64,000 nt of DNA, from NCBI GenBank assembly GCA_902613795.1, contig CACMIP010000004.1, positions 102,136 to 166,135 of the forward strand, in the 5' to 3' direction. Each line of letters opens with the position of its first letter. The first letter of the stretch is position 1. The stretch comes from an uncultured OCS116 cluster bacterium. Lineage in GTDB: Bacteria > Pseudomonadota > Alphaproteobacteria > Rhizobiales > TMED25. The notes under the pieces are model-generated. The model was not told the DNA's origin, made no database searches, and worked only from the letters and a program-made list of their open reading frames with translations. This document shows, piece by piece, positions 42,157 through 53,132 of this stretch. Made by a program: the position numbers and the translations under genes.

Positions 42157-42764
42157 TGTTGAATAGGCAAAGGTTACTTCTTATTCTATGCATGGTAACC
42201 ATAATACTCATATCAAATATTTTAGTTCAATATCCTGTTATGTTCTGGGGTTTAGAAGATTTGCTTACATGGGCAGCATTTACATATCCTGTTGCATTTT
42301 TCATCACAGATATAACCAATAGAATTTATGGAAAATTAGCAGCACGAAGAATTGTCTATTGGGGATTTATTACAGCCATCGTTTTATCTTTTTATTTTGC
42401 AACCCCAAGGATTGCTATCGCATCAGGCAGTGCATTTTTATTATCACAATTAATTGATATACAAATCTTTACAAAGTTAAGTAAATTCCAGTGGTGGAAA
42501 GCTCCATTGGTATCCTCCACCCTTGGATCTATAATCGATACAATTCTATTTTTTACAATTGCCTTTTCGGTAACTTTTTCAGTGATGGGTTATGAGGATA
42601 GCTTTGCTACTGAAAATATTGTTATTCTGTCTGGACTAGCAGAAACTCCTCGATGGCTTATGTGGGCATTTGGTGATTTTGCCGTTAAATTATTTGTTGC
42701 TATGATGTTATTGATTCCATTCAAGGTGATCTATTTTAGATATCATAATAAATTAAAAGTTTAA
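42156..42764 (+). CDS. Queuosine precursor transporter (VUT/ECF family, YhhQ-like)
   Basis: 202 residues with about six membrane helices. SNILVQYPVMF, WAAFTYPVAFFITDITNRIYG and KAPLVSSTLGSIIDTILFFTIAF match the family motifs (the D-x-x-x-E/R-x-Y-G region). Imports preQ0/preQ1 for tRNA queuosine. Overlaps the rpmB stop, and its own stop is directly next to the cobT stop on the other strand with no gap. Confidence 0.9.
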   Translation: MLNRQRLLLILCMVTIILISNILVQYPVMFWGLEDLLTWAAFTYPVAFFITDITNRIYGKLAARRIVYWGFITAIVLSFYFATPRIAIASGSAFLLSQLIDIQIFTKLSKFQWWKAPLVSSTLGSIIDTILFFTIAFSVTFSVMGYEDSFATENIVILSGLAETPRWLMWAFGDFAVKLFVAMMLLIPFKVIYFRYHNKLKV

Positions 42765-44576
42765 TTATTTATTTTCATTCTCATCAAATAATTCAGCAAG
42801 CTTCTCTGTCATTGCGCCACCGAGCTCCTCAACATCGATAATAGTAACGGCTTTTTTATAATACCGTGTTACATCATGACCTATCCCGATTGCAATAAGC
42901 TCAACATCTTGGTTATTTTCAATCTTATTTATGATTTTTTTTAGGTGAAGTTCTAGGTAATTACCAGAATTCACGGATAAAGACGAATCGTCAACTGGAG
43001 CTCCATCTGATATGACCATCATAATTTTTCTTTGTTCTTGTCTTTTTTGAAGCCTTTCAAATGCCCATTCAAGCGCTTCCCCGTCAATATTTTCTTTTAA
43101 TATACCTTCTTTCATCATAAGACCTAAGTTTCGTTTTGATCTTCTCCAAGGTGCGTCAGCCGATTTATATATAATGTGTCTAAGGTCATTTAATCTCCCA
43201 GGTCGCATAGGCTTTCCAGACTCAGTCCATAGTTCTCGAGATTGCCCACCTTTCCAGGCCTTAGTTGTAAAACCGAGAACCTCTGCTTTTACCCCACATC
43301 GCTCTAGGGTTCTCGTTAATATATCTGCGCAAGTTGCTGCAACCATAATTGGGCGCCCTCTCATCGATCCAGAGTTATCAATTAGCAATGTAACAACAGT
43401 ATCTCTAAAATCAGTGTCTCTTTCCATTTTGAATGATAATGGATGCATTGGATCTGTTACAACACGGACCAATCTGGCAGTATCGAGTGTCCCTTCTTCT
43501 AGATCAAAGTCCCATGAACGATTTTGTTGTGCCATCAATTTTCTTTGAAGCTTATTTGCTAACCTCGCTACGATTGCCTGAAGATTAGATATCTGTTTAT
43601 CTAAATAATTCCTGAGCCTATCTAATTCTTCTAGATCGGCCATTTCTTCTGCGTTAATAATCTCATCGTATTGATTTGTGTAAATCTTATAATCTTGCTT
43701 TCTCAAATTTTGCGAGTCATCAATTTCGCCGCTATTATCTGGTACCGAGCTTTCCTCGCCTTCTTCATCTGCGCCCTCTAAATCATCAAGGTCAATAATC
43801 TCTTCTGTGCTCTCGTCATCAATTACCTCAGACTCATCGGGATCGAATTCGTCACTGATTTCAGTATTTTCTTCCTCGGATCCCTCAAGATCACTCTCTC
43901 CATCTTCATTTTTTGATGAGGATGGGTCGGAATCTCCTAAGCTACTTGCAATATCAAGAGCATCAAGCAGCTGCGGTATTTGACTTGCAAATAACTCTTG
44001 ATTATGTATTTCATCCTTTAATTTTTTTAACTCTTCAAGCGCTTTTTCATTTATATGTGGTCTCCATAGATCAACAAATTTTCGTGTATTACTAGGTGGC
44101 GCGAAACCAGTTAATGCTTCTCTGATAATTAAGCTGATAGCCTCTCCAATTGGAGCCTCATCTTTATGCGTGATATTATTTAAAGTTGAATTTCTATAAT
44201 TTTCAATATTCCTTGCATTTAAATTTGTAGCGCAACCTGGCATATCTTCTGCGCCTACGGCCTCTATTCTGGCCTCTTCAATTAAGTCATATAGCTTTTG
44301 TGCCTGAGGTGATGTGGGTTGGTATTTCTTGTGTATTTCTTGGTCATGATTTTTAATCTTCAATGCCATTAAATCAGCGTTACCGCGCAAGACTGCAAGT
44401 TCTGACTTATTTAGGGATGCGCCTGGGTCTCTTAACTTTATCTTCTTTCCACTTATATCTGGCGGCTCATCACTGAATATGACTTCAAGCTCAGACTCTT
44501 CGGCTATGGATCTTGTGGCTTCTGTTATCGTTTTTTTGATGATCTCAGAAAAATTATTTTCCTTGATTTCTGGCAT
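42765..44576 (-). CDS. cobT: Aerobic cobaltochelatase subunit CobT
   Basis: 603 residues. N-terminal helical domain, a very acidic middle (about 215-295, runs of D/E/S) and a C-terminal VWA domain with the MIDAS motif DNSGSM near 400 and the block [15 protein letters not shown]. With CobS it forms the AAA+ motor that lets CobN insert cobalt into hydrogenobyrinate diamide, so the organism uses the aerobic B12 pathway. Pairs with cobS upstream (10-bp gap); ties to the CbtAB cobalt uptake at 12.3 kb. Confidence 0.95.
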   Translation of the reverse strand: MPEIKENNFSEIIKKTITEATRSIAEESELEVIFSDEPPDISGKKIKLRDPGASLNKSELAVLRGNADLMALKIKNHDQEIHKKYQPTSPQAQKLYDLIEEARIEAVGAEDMPGCATNLNARNIENYRNSTLNNITHKDEAPIGEAISLIIREALTGFAPPSNTRKFVDLWRPHINEKALEELKKLKDEIHNQELFASQIPQLLDALDIASSLGDSDPSSSKNEDGESDLEGSEEENTEISDEFDPDESEVIDDESTEEIIDLDDLEGADEEGEESSVPDNSGEIDDSQNLRKQDYKIYTNQYDEIINAEEMADLEELDRLRNYLDKQISNLQAIVARLANKLQRKLMAQQNRSWDFDLEEGTLDTARLVRVVTDPMHPLSFKMERDTDFRDTVVTLLIDNSGSMRGRPIMVAATCADILTRTLERCGVKAEVLGFTTKAWKGGQSRELWTESGKPMRPGRLNDLRHIIYKSADAPWRRSKRNLGLMMKEGILKENIDGEALEWAFERLQKRQEQRKIMMVISDGAPVDDSSLSVNSGNYLELHLKKIINKIENNQDVELIAIGIGHDVTRYYKKAVTIIDVEELGGAMTEKLAELFDENENK

Positions 44577-44586
44577 ATCCTAGTAA

Positions 44587-45576
44587 TTATTCTTCTGTTG
44601 ATTTAATTAGTTCTACACCCTCAAGTTCTTTGTCAAAACACCTTTGGAAGAATTCTGCCACTACCGGTCGTTCGAGTTCGTCGCACTTGTTTAAAAAAGT
44701 AAGCCTGAAAGCAAAGCCAATATCATCAAATATGAGACTATTTTCTGCCCATGTAAGAACAGTTCTTGGGCTCATTACCGTGGATAAATCACCATTTATG
44801 AATGCATTTCTTGATAGTTCGGCGACCTTTACCATTTTATCAATTGTCTGCTCACCATCCTTATTTTCGTATGACTTTGCTTTTGATATGACAATAGATT
44901 TTTCGACATCATGGGGCAAGTAATTTAACGTTGAAACAATCGACCATCTATCCATTTGACCTTGATTTATTTGTTGAGTACCATGATATAAGCCAGTTGT
45001 ATCTCCCAGCCCAACTGTGTTTGTGGTCGCAAACATCCTGAAATATGGGTGCGGCTTTATTACCTTACTTTGATCAAGCAGTGTAAGCTTTCCAGATACC
45101 TCAAGTACTCTCTGTATAACAAACATGACGTCGGGTCTACCAGCATCGTACTCATCAAATACGAGAGCAATATTTGATTGCAGGGCCCAAGGAAGAATAC
45201 CCTCTTTGAATTCAGTTACCTGTTTCCCATCTTCCAGTACTATCGCATCTTTTCCTACTAAATCTATCCTGCTGACGTGGCTGTCAAGATTTATTCGCAA
45301 ACAAGGCCAATTCAGTCGAGCGGCAACCTGTTCTATGTGAGTTGATTTCCCTGTTCCGTGATACCCTTGTACCATTACGCGTCTGTTGTGAGAGAATCCT
45401 GCAAGGATAGCAAGTGTGGTTTGAGGATCAAAAATATATGAGTCGTCAATTTCAGGAACATATTCATTCCTAACCGAGTAGGCTGGAACTTTCAATTTTG
45501 ACTTAAATCCAAAAGTTTTTTCGACCGATATCTCAATATCTGGTGTTAGGTTCTTATCTTCATTTTCTATATTCAT
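44587..45576 (-). CDS. cobS: Aerobic cobaltochelatase subunit CobS
   Basis: 329 residues of an AAA+ ATPase. Walker A is GYHGTGKST (about 72-80), Walker [11 protein letters not shown] with the sensor/arginine-finger blocks [14 protein letters not shown] and [11 protein letters not shown]. Typical start [19 protein letters not shown]. Forms a hexameric ring with CobT. It is 20 bp downstream of the J-protein gene, the common alphaproteobacterial order. Confidence 0.95.
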   Translation of the reverse strand: MNIENEDKNLTPDIEISVEKTFGFKSKLKVPAYSVRNEYVPEIDDSYIFDPQTTLAILAGFSHNRRVMVQGYHGTGKSTHIEQVAARLNWPCLRINLDSHVSRIDLVGKDAIVLEDGKQVTEFKEGILPWALQSNIALVFDEYDAGRPDVMFVIQRVLEVSGKLTLLDQSKVIKPHPYFRMFATTNTVGLGDTTGLYHGTQQINQGQMDRWSIVSTLNYLPHDVEKSIVISKAKSYENKDGEQTIDKMVKVAELSRNAFINGDLSTVMSPRTVLTWAENSLIFDDIGFAFRLTFLNKCDELERPVVAEFFQRCFDKELEGVELIKSTEE

Positions 45577-45596
45577 TTTTCTTCCTTAGTTTAAGT

Positions 45597-46205
45597 TCAA
45601 TTCACAAGTCCAATTGATTTTAAATATCTGTATGATTTAATAATCTCAATTAATTTCTCATCTGATGTCTCTGTACCGCCTTTGAGATCAGGATGATGCT
45701 TTTTAACTAAAAGTTTGTACCTGTTTTTAATTTCATCACTTGACGATGAATTATCCAATCCTAGTACATATAGCGCTTTTTTTGCAGCATTTCCAATCTT
45801 TTGTCTTTTTTGGCTGTTATAATTTAATTTCTCACTATCTTGATTTATACCTGTGCGGTTAGCCTTCAATTTTTTAAGTATTTCTTCAGCCGAAAAACTA
45901 CCCAGCTGATCTTTATTATCAACACCAAGCTTCCAAGTTGGCCTATCCCCGAGCATTGCTTCTTTTTGAAATTTTGAGAGATCAGTTTGGTTCATACCTT
46001 CAAAATAATTGTAGTTTTTATTATATTCACGGACATGTTTAAGACAAAAATTATAATATTGCCCTTCCATACCCCTCCCCTTAGGTGCTTTGTGAACTGC
46101 AGGCAACTCGCAATCTTCCCACTGGCAATTATCTTCTCTTTTACTAGACTCTTGTTTTTTAGATATTTTTATACCATCAAAAAATTTTGAATTAACGTTT
46201 GCCAT
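45597..46205 (-). CDS. J-domain (DnaJ-like) protein
   Basis: 202 residues. The J domain is at the C terminus (about 140-200): ALYVLGLDNSSSSDEIKNRYKLLVKKHHPDLKGG with the Hsp70-activating HPD. The N-terminal part has CQWEDCELPAVHKAPKG and YYNFCLKHVREYNKNYNYFEGM, a cysteine/histidine pattern that could bind zinc. Recruits DnaK to an unknown client. Always near cobS and bolA in alphaproteobacteria. Confidence 0.9.
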   Translation of the reverse strand: MANVNSKFFDGIKISKKQESSKREDNCQWEDCELPAVHKAPKGRGMEGQYYNFCLKHVREYNKNYNYFEGMNQTDLSKFQKEAMLGDRPTWKLGVDNKDQLGSFSAEEILKKLKANRTGINQDSEKLNYNSQKRQKIGNAAKKALYVLGLDNSSSSDEIKNRYKLLVKKHHPDLKGGTETSDEKLIEIIKSYRYLKSIGLVN

Positions 46206-46243
46206 TTATTTTTTACTCTGTTTAATTAGATTCATATAAATAT

Positions 46244-46537
46244 TTGTTGGGAACTTTGCAAATTAATATTACCGATAAAATTAGGGCTAAAATAATGGTT
46301 TTGGAGCCAATAGAACTTAATATTGCTGATGTTTCTGATAAGCATAAAGGTCATTCCGGTTGGAAGGAGGGCGGGCAAACTCATTTTCATATTACCATCG
46401 TTTCGGATCACTTCATCGACAAATCAAAATTAGAACGTCATAAAATAATAAACGAATTACTATTTGATGAAATTAAAATGATTCACTCACTATCAATATC
46501 AACAAAAACTTCAAAAGAAAATGATTCTGCTGGCTAG
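46244..46537 (+). CDS. BolA-family protein
   Basis: Up to 97 residues. The BolA fold and HKGHSGWKEGGQTHFHITIVSDHF are diagnostic, and the histidines suit Fe-S-binding with a monothiol glutaredoxin. No ATG exists at the expected N terminus; candidate starts are TTG at 46244 or TTG at 46256 (GGGA upstream). Likely involved in iron or redox signalling. Confidence 0.9.
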   Translation: MLGTLQINITDKIRAKIMVLEPIELNIADVSDKHKGHSGWKEGGQTHFHITIVSDHFIDKSKLERHKIINELLFDEIKMIHSLSISTKTSKENDSAG

Positions 46538-46547
46538 TTGACTAGTT

Positions 46548-47648
46548 TTAGAGATGGAGTGTTTCGTGAAGCACATCTTGAATGACATTTTCATTAACAT
46601 CATTCCGGATTTCAACACGCCCTATTTCTCTTGGGAGCACTAGATTTATTGAACCATTCGTAACTTTTTTATCACTTCGCATAAGGTCAATAATTTTTTC
46701 AGGTAATATTTTTTTTCCATTTAAACTTTTCAAATCAGTTAGTAAACCAATGTTATTGAAATGATCTTCAACAAGATGAAGATGATCTGCCTTACATAAA
46801 CCAAGCCTAAGGGATGTTTTGAAAGCCATAATAATTCCAATCGATATGGCTTCTCCATGAAGTATACGCCCATCATATTTGTAGAATGACTCAATGGCAT
46901 GACCATAAGTGTGCCCTAAGTTTAATTGGGCCCTTATATTTTTTTCATGAGTATCTTCCATTACGATGTCTGCTTTGACTAGTGCACTTCTGTGTATTAC
47001 CTCCTGCAAAATGGTATAGTCATTAAATATATTTTTGATATTATTTTGGAGATAGCTGAATAATTCAGCATCTCCAATGAGCGCATGCTTTATTAGTTCA
47101 GCATAACCCGCCAGTAGATCTCTTTTTGGAAGTGTGGAGAGTGAATTTATATCACAAATAACTAATTCCGGTTGTTTGAAGCAACCAATAAGATTTTTCC
47201 CATATTGACTATTAACACCAGTTTTCCCTCCTATTGATGAGTCTACCTGTGCTAATAAAGTCGTCGGTATGTTAATAAATTTAACTCCTCGATGTATAAT
47301 ACCTGCAACGAAACCTGACAGATCCCCAATTACTCCTCCTCCAAGTCCAATGATAAGATCACCGCGTTCAAACTTATTTGATAAAAGCTTATCAATGATA
47401 TTTTCTGCAACCATTAATTCTTTATTTTTTTCACCGGGGGACAGAATAATTTCGATTATCTTAATATCATAGCTTGACAACGCCTTTCTGAGCCCGTCTA
47501 GGTTATTATTTGCTGCATGATCATCAGAAATAATTGCAACTTTCCTCCCGTCAATACTCTCAGGTTGGATAGTTTGAATTCCTTGTTGAATATCAGAATA
47601 TAGAACTTTATATGGATCTTTATCAAGATTTACTTCAATTGTTCTCAT
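46548..47648 (-). CDS. aroB: 3-dehydroquinate synthase
   Basis: 366 residues. NAD-binding SPGEKNK and the GGGVIGDLSGFVAGIIHRGVKFINIPTTLLAQVDSSIGGKTGVN block are the AroB signature; the zinc ligands include E (YAELIKHALI), H in NLGHTYGHAIE and a second H in LHGEAISIG. Second step of the shikimate pathway. Overlaps aroK by 14 bp, so the two are co-translated. Confidence 0.97.
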   Translation of the reverse strand: MRTIEVNLDKDPYKVLYSDIQQGIQTIQPESIDGRKVAIISDDHAANNNLDGLRKALSSYDIKIIEIILSPGEKNKELMVAENIIDKLLSNKFERGDLIIGLGGGVIGDLSGFVAGIIHRGVKFINIPTTLLAQVDSSIGGKTGVNSQYGKNLIGCFKQPELVICDINSLSTLPKRDLLAGYAELIKHALIGDAELFSYLQNNIKNIFNDYTILQEVIHRSALVKADIVMEDTHEKNIRAQLNLGHTYGHAIESFYKYDGRILHGEAISIGIIMAFKTSLRLGLCKADHLHLVEDHFNNIGLLTDLKSLNGKKILPEKIIDLMRSDKKVTNGSINLVLPREIGRVEIRNDVNENVIQDVLHETLHL

Positions 47649-48156
47649 TGATACCTATATTTTTGATCTTGAAAATAATTTCTTCCGCACATTCTGTTTT
47701 AGTTTTTTTATTGCAGTCTATATGAATTTTTGACATTTCGTAATATTTCAATCTTTTTTCATATATTTTCTTAATTTCTTGGTCAGATTTTTTCTCGATT
47801 AGAGGTCTATTTTGATTTTTTTTTACGCGAGCTATTATCGTCTCTATATTGACGTCAAGCCAAACTGATATCGACTCTTCATTTATATTTTTTCGGACTA
47901 CAGCATTCAAAAAAGCGCCTCCACCAGGAGCAATTATCATTGATTTCCTCTCTTCGAGGCTCTCAATTATAATTTTGCTTTCAAGTTTTCTAAAATATCT
48001 CTCTCCACTGTTTTCGAAAATCGACTTGATGCTCCTTTTTTCATGAAACTCAATCTCCTTATCGACATCGAGAAAAGGAATATTCATGGACTTCGATAGG
48101 ACTTTACCAATACTTGACTTACCTGATGCCATCATTCCTACAAGCACAATATGCAT
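47635..48156 (-). CDS. aroK: Shikimate kinase
   Basis: 173 residues. P-loop GMMASGKS (7-14), DVDKEIE for the substrate/Mg site, GGGAF and the LID with ENRPLIEK-type NQNRPLIEK. Phosphorylates shikimate. Upstream of aroB with a 14-bp overlap; divergent from xerD. Confidence 0.96.
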   Translation of the reverse strand: MHIVLVGMMASGKSSIGKVLSKSMNIPFLDVDKEIEFHEKRSIKSIFENSGERYFRKLESKIIIESLEERKSMIIAPGGGAFLNAVVRKNINEESISVWLDVNIETIIARVKKNQNRPLIEKKSDQEIKKIYEKRLKYYEMSKIHIDCNKKTKTECAEEIIFKIKNIGINENN

Positions 48157-48256
48157 TTATTCATTCCTGTTAAAAATCAAAATAACCATATATTAAATAT
48201 TACAGATTAACATTAATAAATAATGTATTTATGTTCTTAAAACTATTGTAAATCGT

Positions 48257-49183
48257 ATGAGTCAGCTCATTGAAAATTTTATTGAAATGATGTCAGTTGA
48301 AAGAGCAGCTACTCAAAATACGCTAACTTCGTATAGGCATGATTTAAATAATTTGTCGCGTTACTTGAATCGAAAGAAACTCTCATTAGAAAAAGTCGAT
48401 AATGCAAGCATGCGTGAGTTTTTTAGAGAAATTTCGGAGAGTGGTGCAACTAGTAGTTCATTAGCAAGGCATATGAGTACAATTCGACAGTTTTATAAAT
48501 TCTTATTTCAAGAAAATATAATCAATGACAACCCAATGAATGGAGTCGAAGGTCCCAAACTTGGGAGAACACTGCCGAAAATACTGAGTGAAAGCTCCAT
48601 ATTAAAATTAATAAAGCACGTGAAAGACTTGCAAATCAGAAATGAATTAATTCACAAAAAGAGATTAAGATACCAGAGATTTCTGTCGCAAATAGAGATA
48701 TTATATTCAACAGGTATGAGAGTTAGTGAATTATTATCTATAAAAATTTCAGACTTAAACCAGCATAATTATTTCCTAAATGTGATGGGAAAAGGGAATA
48801 AAGAGAGGATTGTTCCATTGACCGAGGAAGCCTTAGGTGAGACGAGACATTATCTTGATCTTTTAGGGTACGATAAAGATTTAGCGAAGGAGACATATTT
48901 ATACCCGGGTTCAAGAAAAAATAAGTGTCTTACTCGCCAATATTTTGCCTCTGAATTAAAAGCCTATGCCCAAGGGGCGGGTCTCGACGAAAAAAATATT
49001 TCACCCCATGTATTAAGGCATGCTTTTGCAAGTCATTTATTGCAAAATGGAGCAGATTTACGCTCCGTGCAGCAAATGCTTGGCCATTCAGATATCTCAA
49101 CAACACAAATATATACGCACATCTTAGACGATAAGCTAAAGATGGCTATAAAGGAAAACCATCCTTTATCAAAAAAAATGTGA
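48257..49183 (+). CDS. xerD: Tyrosine recombinase XerD
   Basis: 308 residues. The N-terminal SAM-like core-binding domain runs to about 100. The catalytic set is complete: R155 (STGMRVSELL), K179 (GKGNKER), H251 and R254 (SPHVLRHAFASHLL), H277 (LGHSDI) and nucleophile Y286 (TTQIYTHI). Resolves chromosome dimers at dif with XerC. Divergent from aroK, upstream of accA, a chromosomal XerD neighbourhood, so not an island integrase. Confidence 0.93.
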   Translation: MSQLIENFIEMMSVERAATQNTLTSYRHDLNNLSRYLNRKKLSLEKVDNASMREFFREISESGATSSSLARHMSTIRQFYKFLFQENIINDNPMNGVEGPKLGRTLPKILSESSILKLIKHVKDLQIRNELIHKKRLRYQRFLSQIEILYSTGMRVSELLSIKISDLNQHNYFLNVMGKGNKERIVPLTEEALGETRHYLDLLGYDKDLAKETYLYPGSRKNKCLTRQYFASELKAYAQGAGLDEKNISPHVLRHAFASHLLQNGADLRSVQQMLGHSDISTTQIYTHILDDKLKMAIKENHPLSKKM

Positions 49184-49252
49184 TATAAATATGTTATAGT
49201 TTCGTTAAACTATTATATTCATTATATTAACAAAAACTAAGAACAATTTTTT

Positions 49253-50203
49253 ATGCAATATCTTGACTTCGAAAAAAATGTAGCCGAACTGGAAAGTAAG
49301 GTAAGTGAGCTTAGGCAGCTAGCTCCAAGCGATGAAGATATATCAATCGACGAAAACATAAAACAACTTGAACAAAAAGCAAATATGGCTCTTGAGAAGT
49401 TATATGCAACGTTGAGTCCATGGCAGAAAACTAAAGTGGCTCGTCATCCCGATAGGCCGCACTTTAGAGACTACCTTGAAGCATTATTTGATGACTTTAT
49501 TGAGTTGGCAGGGGATAGAAAATACTCCAATGATCACGCAATTATCGGTGGCTTAGCCAAATTTGCTGATATCAACGTAATGGTAATTGGTCATGAAAAA
49601 GGCTCAAATACAACCGAAAGGATAAAACATAATTTTGGTATGGCGGGCCCTGAAGGTTACCGAAAAGCAGAGCGTTTAATGAGCTTAGCTGATCGATTTA
49701 ATATCCCTATCATTACATTTGTTGATACTGCAGGTGCTTATCCAGGTATTGGAGCCGAGGAACGAGGTCAGTCCGAAGCAATAGCAAGGTCAACCCAGAC
49801 TTGCCTCAATGTTGGCGTGCCACTTATTTCAATAATAATCGGTGAAGGAGGGTCCGGCGGTGCTGTAGCAATTGCAACCGCAAATAGGGTAATAATGTTA
49901 GAGCACTCAATATATACAGTTGCTTCACCGGAGGCATCAGCCTCAATTCTATGGAGAGACTCTGGAAAAGCGAGCGAAGCAGCAAATAGCATGAAAATAA
50001 CTGCTCAAGATCTAATTGAAATGAAGATTATTGATGACGTTATAACAGAACCTGTTGGTGGAGCACATCGAAATCATGAAAAGATTCTGAGAGATGTTGA
50101 GATAAATCTATCCAGACATTTATCAGAGATAACTAAATTAGATCGAAAAATAATTATTGAAGACAGGCGTAATAAATTTTTGTCTATGGGTCGCGTTGGC
50201 TAA
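49253..50203 (+). CDS. accA: Acetyl-CoA carboxylase carboxyltransferase subunit alpha
   Basis: 316 residues. Start LDFEKNVAELESKVSELRQLA, then RHPDRPHFRDYLEALFDDFIELAGDR, GPEGYRKAERLMSLADRF and the oxyanion-forming GEGGSGGAVAIATA. Transfers the carboxyl to acetyl-CoA with AccD. Ends flush against secA on the opposite strand. Confidence 0.97.
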   Translation: MQYLDFEKNVAELESKVSELRQLAPSDEDISIDENIKQLEQKANMALEKLYATLSPWQKTKVARHPDRPHFRDYLEALFDDFIELAGDRKYSNDHAIIGGLAKFADINVMVIGHEKGSNTTERIKHNFGMAGPEGYRKAERLMSLADRFNIPIITFVDTAGAYPGIGAEERGQSEAIARSTQTCLNVGVPLISIIIGEGGSGGAVAIATANRVIMLEHSIYTVASPEASASILWRDSGKASEAANSMKITAQDLIEMKIIDDVITEPVGGAHRNHEKILRDVEINLSRHLSEITKLDRKIIIEDRRNKFLSMGRVG

Positions 50204-52936
50204 TCATTTTGTACTTCCATGGCAGTGCTTAAATTTCTTTCCACTCCCGCAAGGGCATGGGGTATTTCTACCAACTTTGCCAAATGTTTTAGGATCTAAA
50301 TTACTCTGTTTTGATGCAGCTGGGACTAAATTAGCTTGCTTTTGATTTTTCTCTTTCTTCTGTTTTAGAGTATCTGACGCATCCTCCTCATCCGATTTTT
50401 TTTCAAAATTCTCTTTTTTAACTATTTCTACTCTTATAAGGTGGGCAGTGACCTGCTCTCTTAGTCTAATTAATAGGCTTTGAAATAGTTCGAAGCTTTC
50501 AGTTTTGTACTCGTTTAACGGATCCCTTTGCCCATAACCTCGCAATGATACTGATGTTCTCAAGTGTTCAAGTCTTGATAGGTGTTCACGCCATAAAAGA
50601 TCGAGTACTTGTAATAGCACTGTTTTTTCAATCTTACGAATAACTTCTATACCATATTTTTTTTCTTTAATTGCCATTATCTGATCAATTATTTTTTTTA
50701 AACGTGTGATTATTTCATCTTCAGCAATGCCTTCTTCTGCAGCCCATTCGTCAACAGGGGCATCAATTAAAAGATTTGTTTTAATTTTATTTCGAAGAGC
50801 TTGCGTATCCCATTGCTCAGGGTATGAGTTTTCAGGAATATAATCTTTTACCAGATCCTCGATATATTCGTAGCGCATATCTATAATTGTTTCTGAGGCC
50901 TCTGTATCATCCATGAGATCTTTACGCTGTTCGAATACCACTTTTCTTTGATCGTTCATAACGTCATCAAATTGTAGGATATTTTTTCTTATATCAAAAT
51001 TCCGTGACTCTATTTTTGTTTGGGCTTTCTCAAGAGCTTTATTTATCCATGGGTGGACAATTGGTTCTCCATCCTTGAGGCCAAATTTTTTGAGTAATGA
51101 CTCCATATCTTCAGACCCAAAGATTCTCATCAAGTCGTCCTGCAAGCTCAGGTAAAATTTAGATTTTCCTGGGTCACCTTGTCTTCCCGACCTACCTCTT
51201 AATTGATTATCTATTCTTCGACTCTCATGCCTTTCGGTCCCTATCACATAAAGTCCACCTGACTTAATCACTTGCTGTTTTTCATCTGCTATTCTATTTC
51301 TTATGGCGGAAACTTTATTGTCATCTTCGACACTTGATTTATCTAATAATTTTAATTCCGCTTCAAGATTTCCTCCAAGCTGAATGTCTGTTCCTCTTCC
51401 AGCCATATTTGTTGCAATTGTGATGGCGCCAAGCCTACCAGCCTGTTCAATAATTTTCGCTTCCTGCTCATGATATTTGGCATTAAGCACTGAAAAAGTA
51501 TTTTTTTGGATATTCGTGTTTTCATTCTCAATATAATTCGTGCGCTTGAAGCCCAATTTTTCTAACATGGTGGCGATTTCTTCTGATTTTTCTATCGAGG
51601 TCGTACCAACCAATATAGGCTGTTGATTTGCATTACATTCTGTTATTTCTTTTATGATGGCATCATATTTTTCTTCAACTGTCATATATATTTCATCATT
51701 CTCATCAATTCGGTTAACAGCTTCATTTGTGGGTATTTCTAATACGGGCAACCCATAAATATCCATAAATTCTTCAGCTTCAGTTGATGCTGTTCCAGTC
51801 ATGCCACCTAATTTTTCATATAATCTAAAATAATTTTGGAATGTTACTGATGCGAGTGTTTGATTTTCAGCTTGAATTTGACAATTTTCCTTTGCTTCAA
51901 TTGCCTGATGTAGGCCGTCTGAATATCTTCGGCCTTCCATCATTCTTCCAGTGAATTCATCGATGATTATTACCTTGCCTTCTTTGACTATGTAATCTTT
52001 ATTTTTAACAAAAAGCTTGTGAGCTCGAGCTGCTTGATTTATGTGGTGAATAATGGAAATATTTTCGATATCAAAAAGAGATTGACCGGTCAAAAGACCG
52101 TTCGTTTTCAATAATTCCTCTGCATGCTCAACCCCTTTGTCAGAGAGATTAACAGACTTTGTCTTTTCATCAATGTCAAAATCTTCATCTACCAAAAGTG
52201 GCATCAGTTTATTTATTGAGTTGTACATCTCAGATTTTACTTCAGAGGGACCTGATATTATGAGAGGCGTTCTGGCTTCATCTATCAAAATTGAGTCAAC
52301 CTCATCAACGATTGCAAAATTGTGTCCTCTTTGAACCATACTCTCGAAATCATGCTTCATGTTATCTCGCAGATAATCGAAGCCAAATTCGTTATTTGTG
52401 CCATAAGTTATGTCTGCATTGTAGGCAATTTTTCTATCTGCATCGGTCATGTCATTTTGAAGGCATCCAACAACTAATCCAAGAAAGTTAAAAATTTGAC
52501 CCATCCATTCTGAGTCTCTCTGTGCCAAATAATCATTAACAGTAATTACGTGAACACCCTTACCGGTTAGCGAATTCAAATATACGGGAAGTGTTGAAAC
52601 AAGAGTTTTACCTTCACCAGTTTTCATTTCACTGATTCCACCGTCATTGAGCACCATTCCCCCAATTAACTGTACGTCATAATGTCTTTGACCTAATGTT
52701 CTTTTCGACGCCTCACGAACAACTGTAAATGCTTCAACTAATAAATCAGATAGTTGAGATCCATTTGATATTCTATCTTTAAATTCAGTGGTTTTTTTTC
52801 TTAGATCTTCATCTTTGAGTGAGGAGCACTCTTTTTCAAGTTGATTAATTAATGAAACTTGGTCTTCATAGAATTTATACTTCTTTTTGATGGGCTTGTT
52901 AAACAAGCTGTTTGTAATTTTTTTTAAATCAATCAT
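50204..52936 (-). CDS. secA: Protein translocase ATPase SecA
   Basis: About 910 residues from ATG at 52936, chosen because GAGGGA lies seven bases upstream; the in-frame ATG at 52954 lacks one. Walker A is in [11 protein letters not shown], the DEAD-type box in [14 protein letters not shown], and [14 protein letters not shown] and [10 protein letters not shown] form motif V/VI. The C-terminal zinc motif [14 protein letters not shown] (SecB-binding) is intact. Drives preproteins through SecYEG. Zero gap to the accA stop. Confidence 0.97.
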   Translation of the reverse strand: MIDLKKITNSLFNKPIKKKYKFYEDQVSLINQLEKECSSLKDEDLRKKTTEFKDRISNGSQLSDLLVEAFTVVREASKRTLGQRHYDVQLIGGMVLNDGGISEMKTGEGKTLVSTLPVYLNSLTGKGVHVITVNDYLAQRDSEWMGQIFNFLGLVVGCLQNDMTDADRKIAYNADITYGTNNEFGFDYLRDNMKHDFESMVQRGHNFAIVDEVDSILIDEARTPLIISGPSEVKSEMYNSINKLMPLLVDEDFDIDEKTKSVNLSDKGVEHAEELLKTNGLLTGQSLFDIENISIIHHINQAARAHKLFVKNKDYIVKEGKVIIIDEFTGRMMEGRRYSDGLHQAIEAKENCQIQAENQTLASVTFQNYFRLYEKLGGMTGTASTEAEEFMDIYGLPVLEIPTNEAVNRIDENDEIYMTVEEKYDAIIKEITECNANQQPILVGTTSIEKSEEIATMLEKLGFKRTNYIENENTNIQKNTFSVLNAKYHEQEAKIIEQAGRLGAITIATNMAGRGTDIQLGGNLEAELKLLDKSSVEDDNKVSAIRNRIADEKQQVIKSGGLYVIGTERHESRRIDNQLRGRSGRQGDPGKSKFYLSLQDDLMRIFGSEDMESLLKKFGLKDGEPIVHPWINKALEKAQTKIESRNFDIRKNILQFDDVMNDQRKVVFEQRKDLMDDTEASETIIDMRYEYIEDLVKDYIPENSYPEQWDTQALRNKIKTNLLIDAPVDEWAAEEGIAEDEIITRLKKIIDQIMAIKEKKYGIEVIRKIEKTVLLQVLDLLWREHLSRLEHLRTSVSLRGYGQRDPLNEYKTESFELFQSLLIRLREQVTAHLIRVEIVKKENFEKKSDEEDASDTLKQKKEKNQKQANLVPAASKQSNLDPKTFGKVGRNTPCPCGSGKKFKHCHGSTK

Positions 52937-53132
52937 CAAAAAATCCCTCAGCAATAGTATTTATCTATATATACTAAACAACTGATTAACAAATAAAATC
53001 AATGATTAATGAATAGACATAACTACTTACAATAATTGAATGTATAATATATATTAAGTTTAAGGTAATTATAAATTAAAAAATTGCAAAATCATTGGGC
53101 TATATTTTGACTCTCATATTTGGATACATAGC

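Noticed and set aside
48257..49183. XerD as the integrase of the phn island
   Set aside because: It is full-length XerD with the expected aroK-xerD-accA-secA neighbourhood, 13 kb beyond the island border, so it is the chromosome dimer resolvase.
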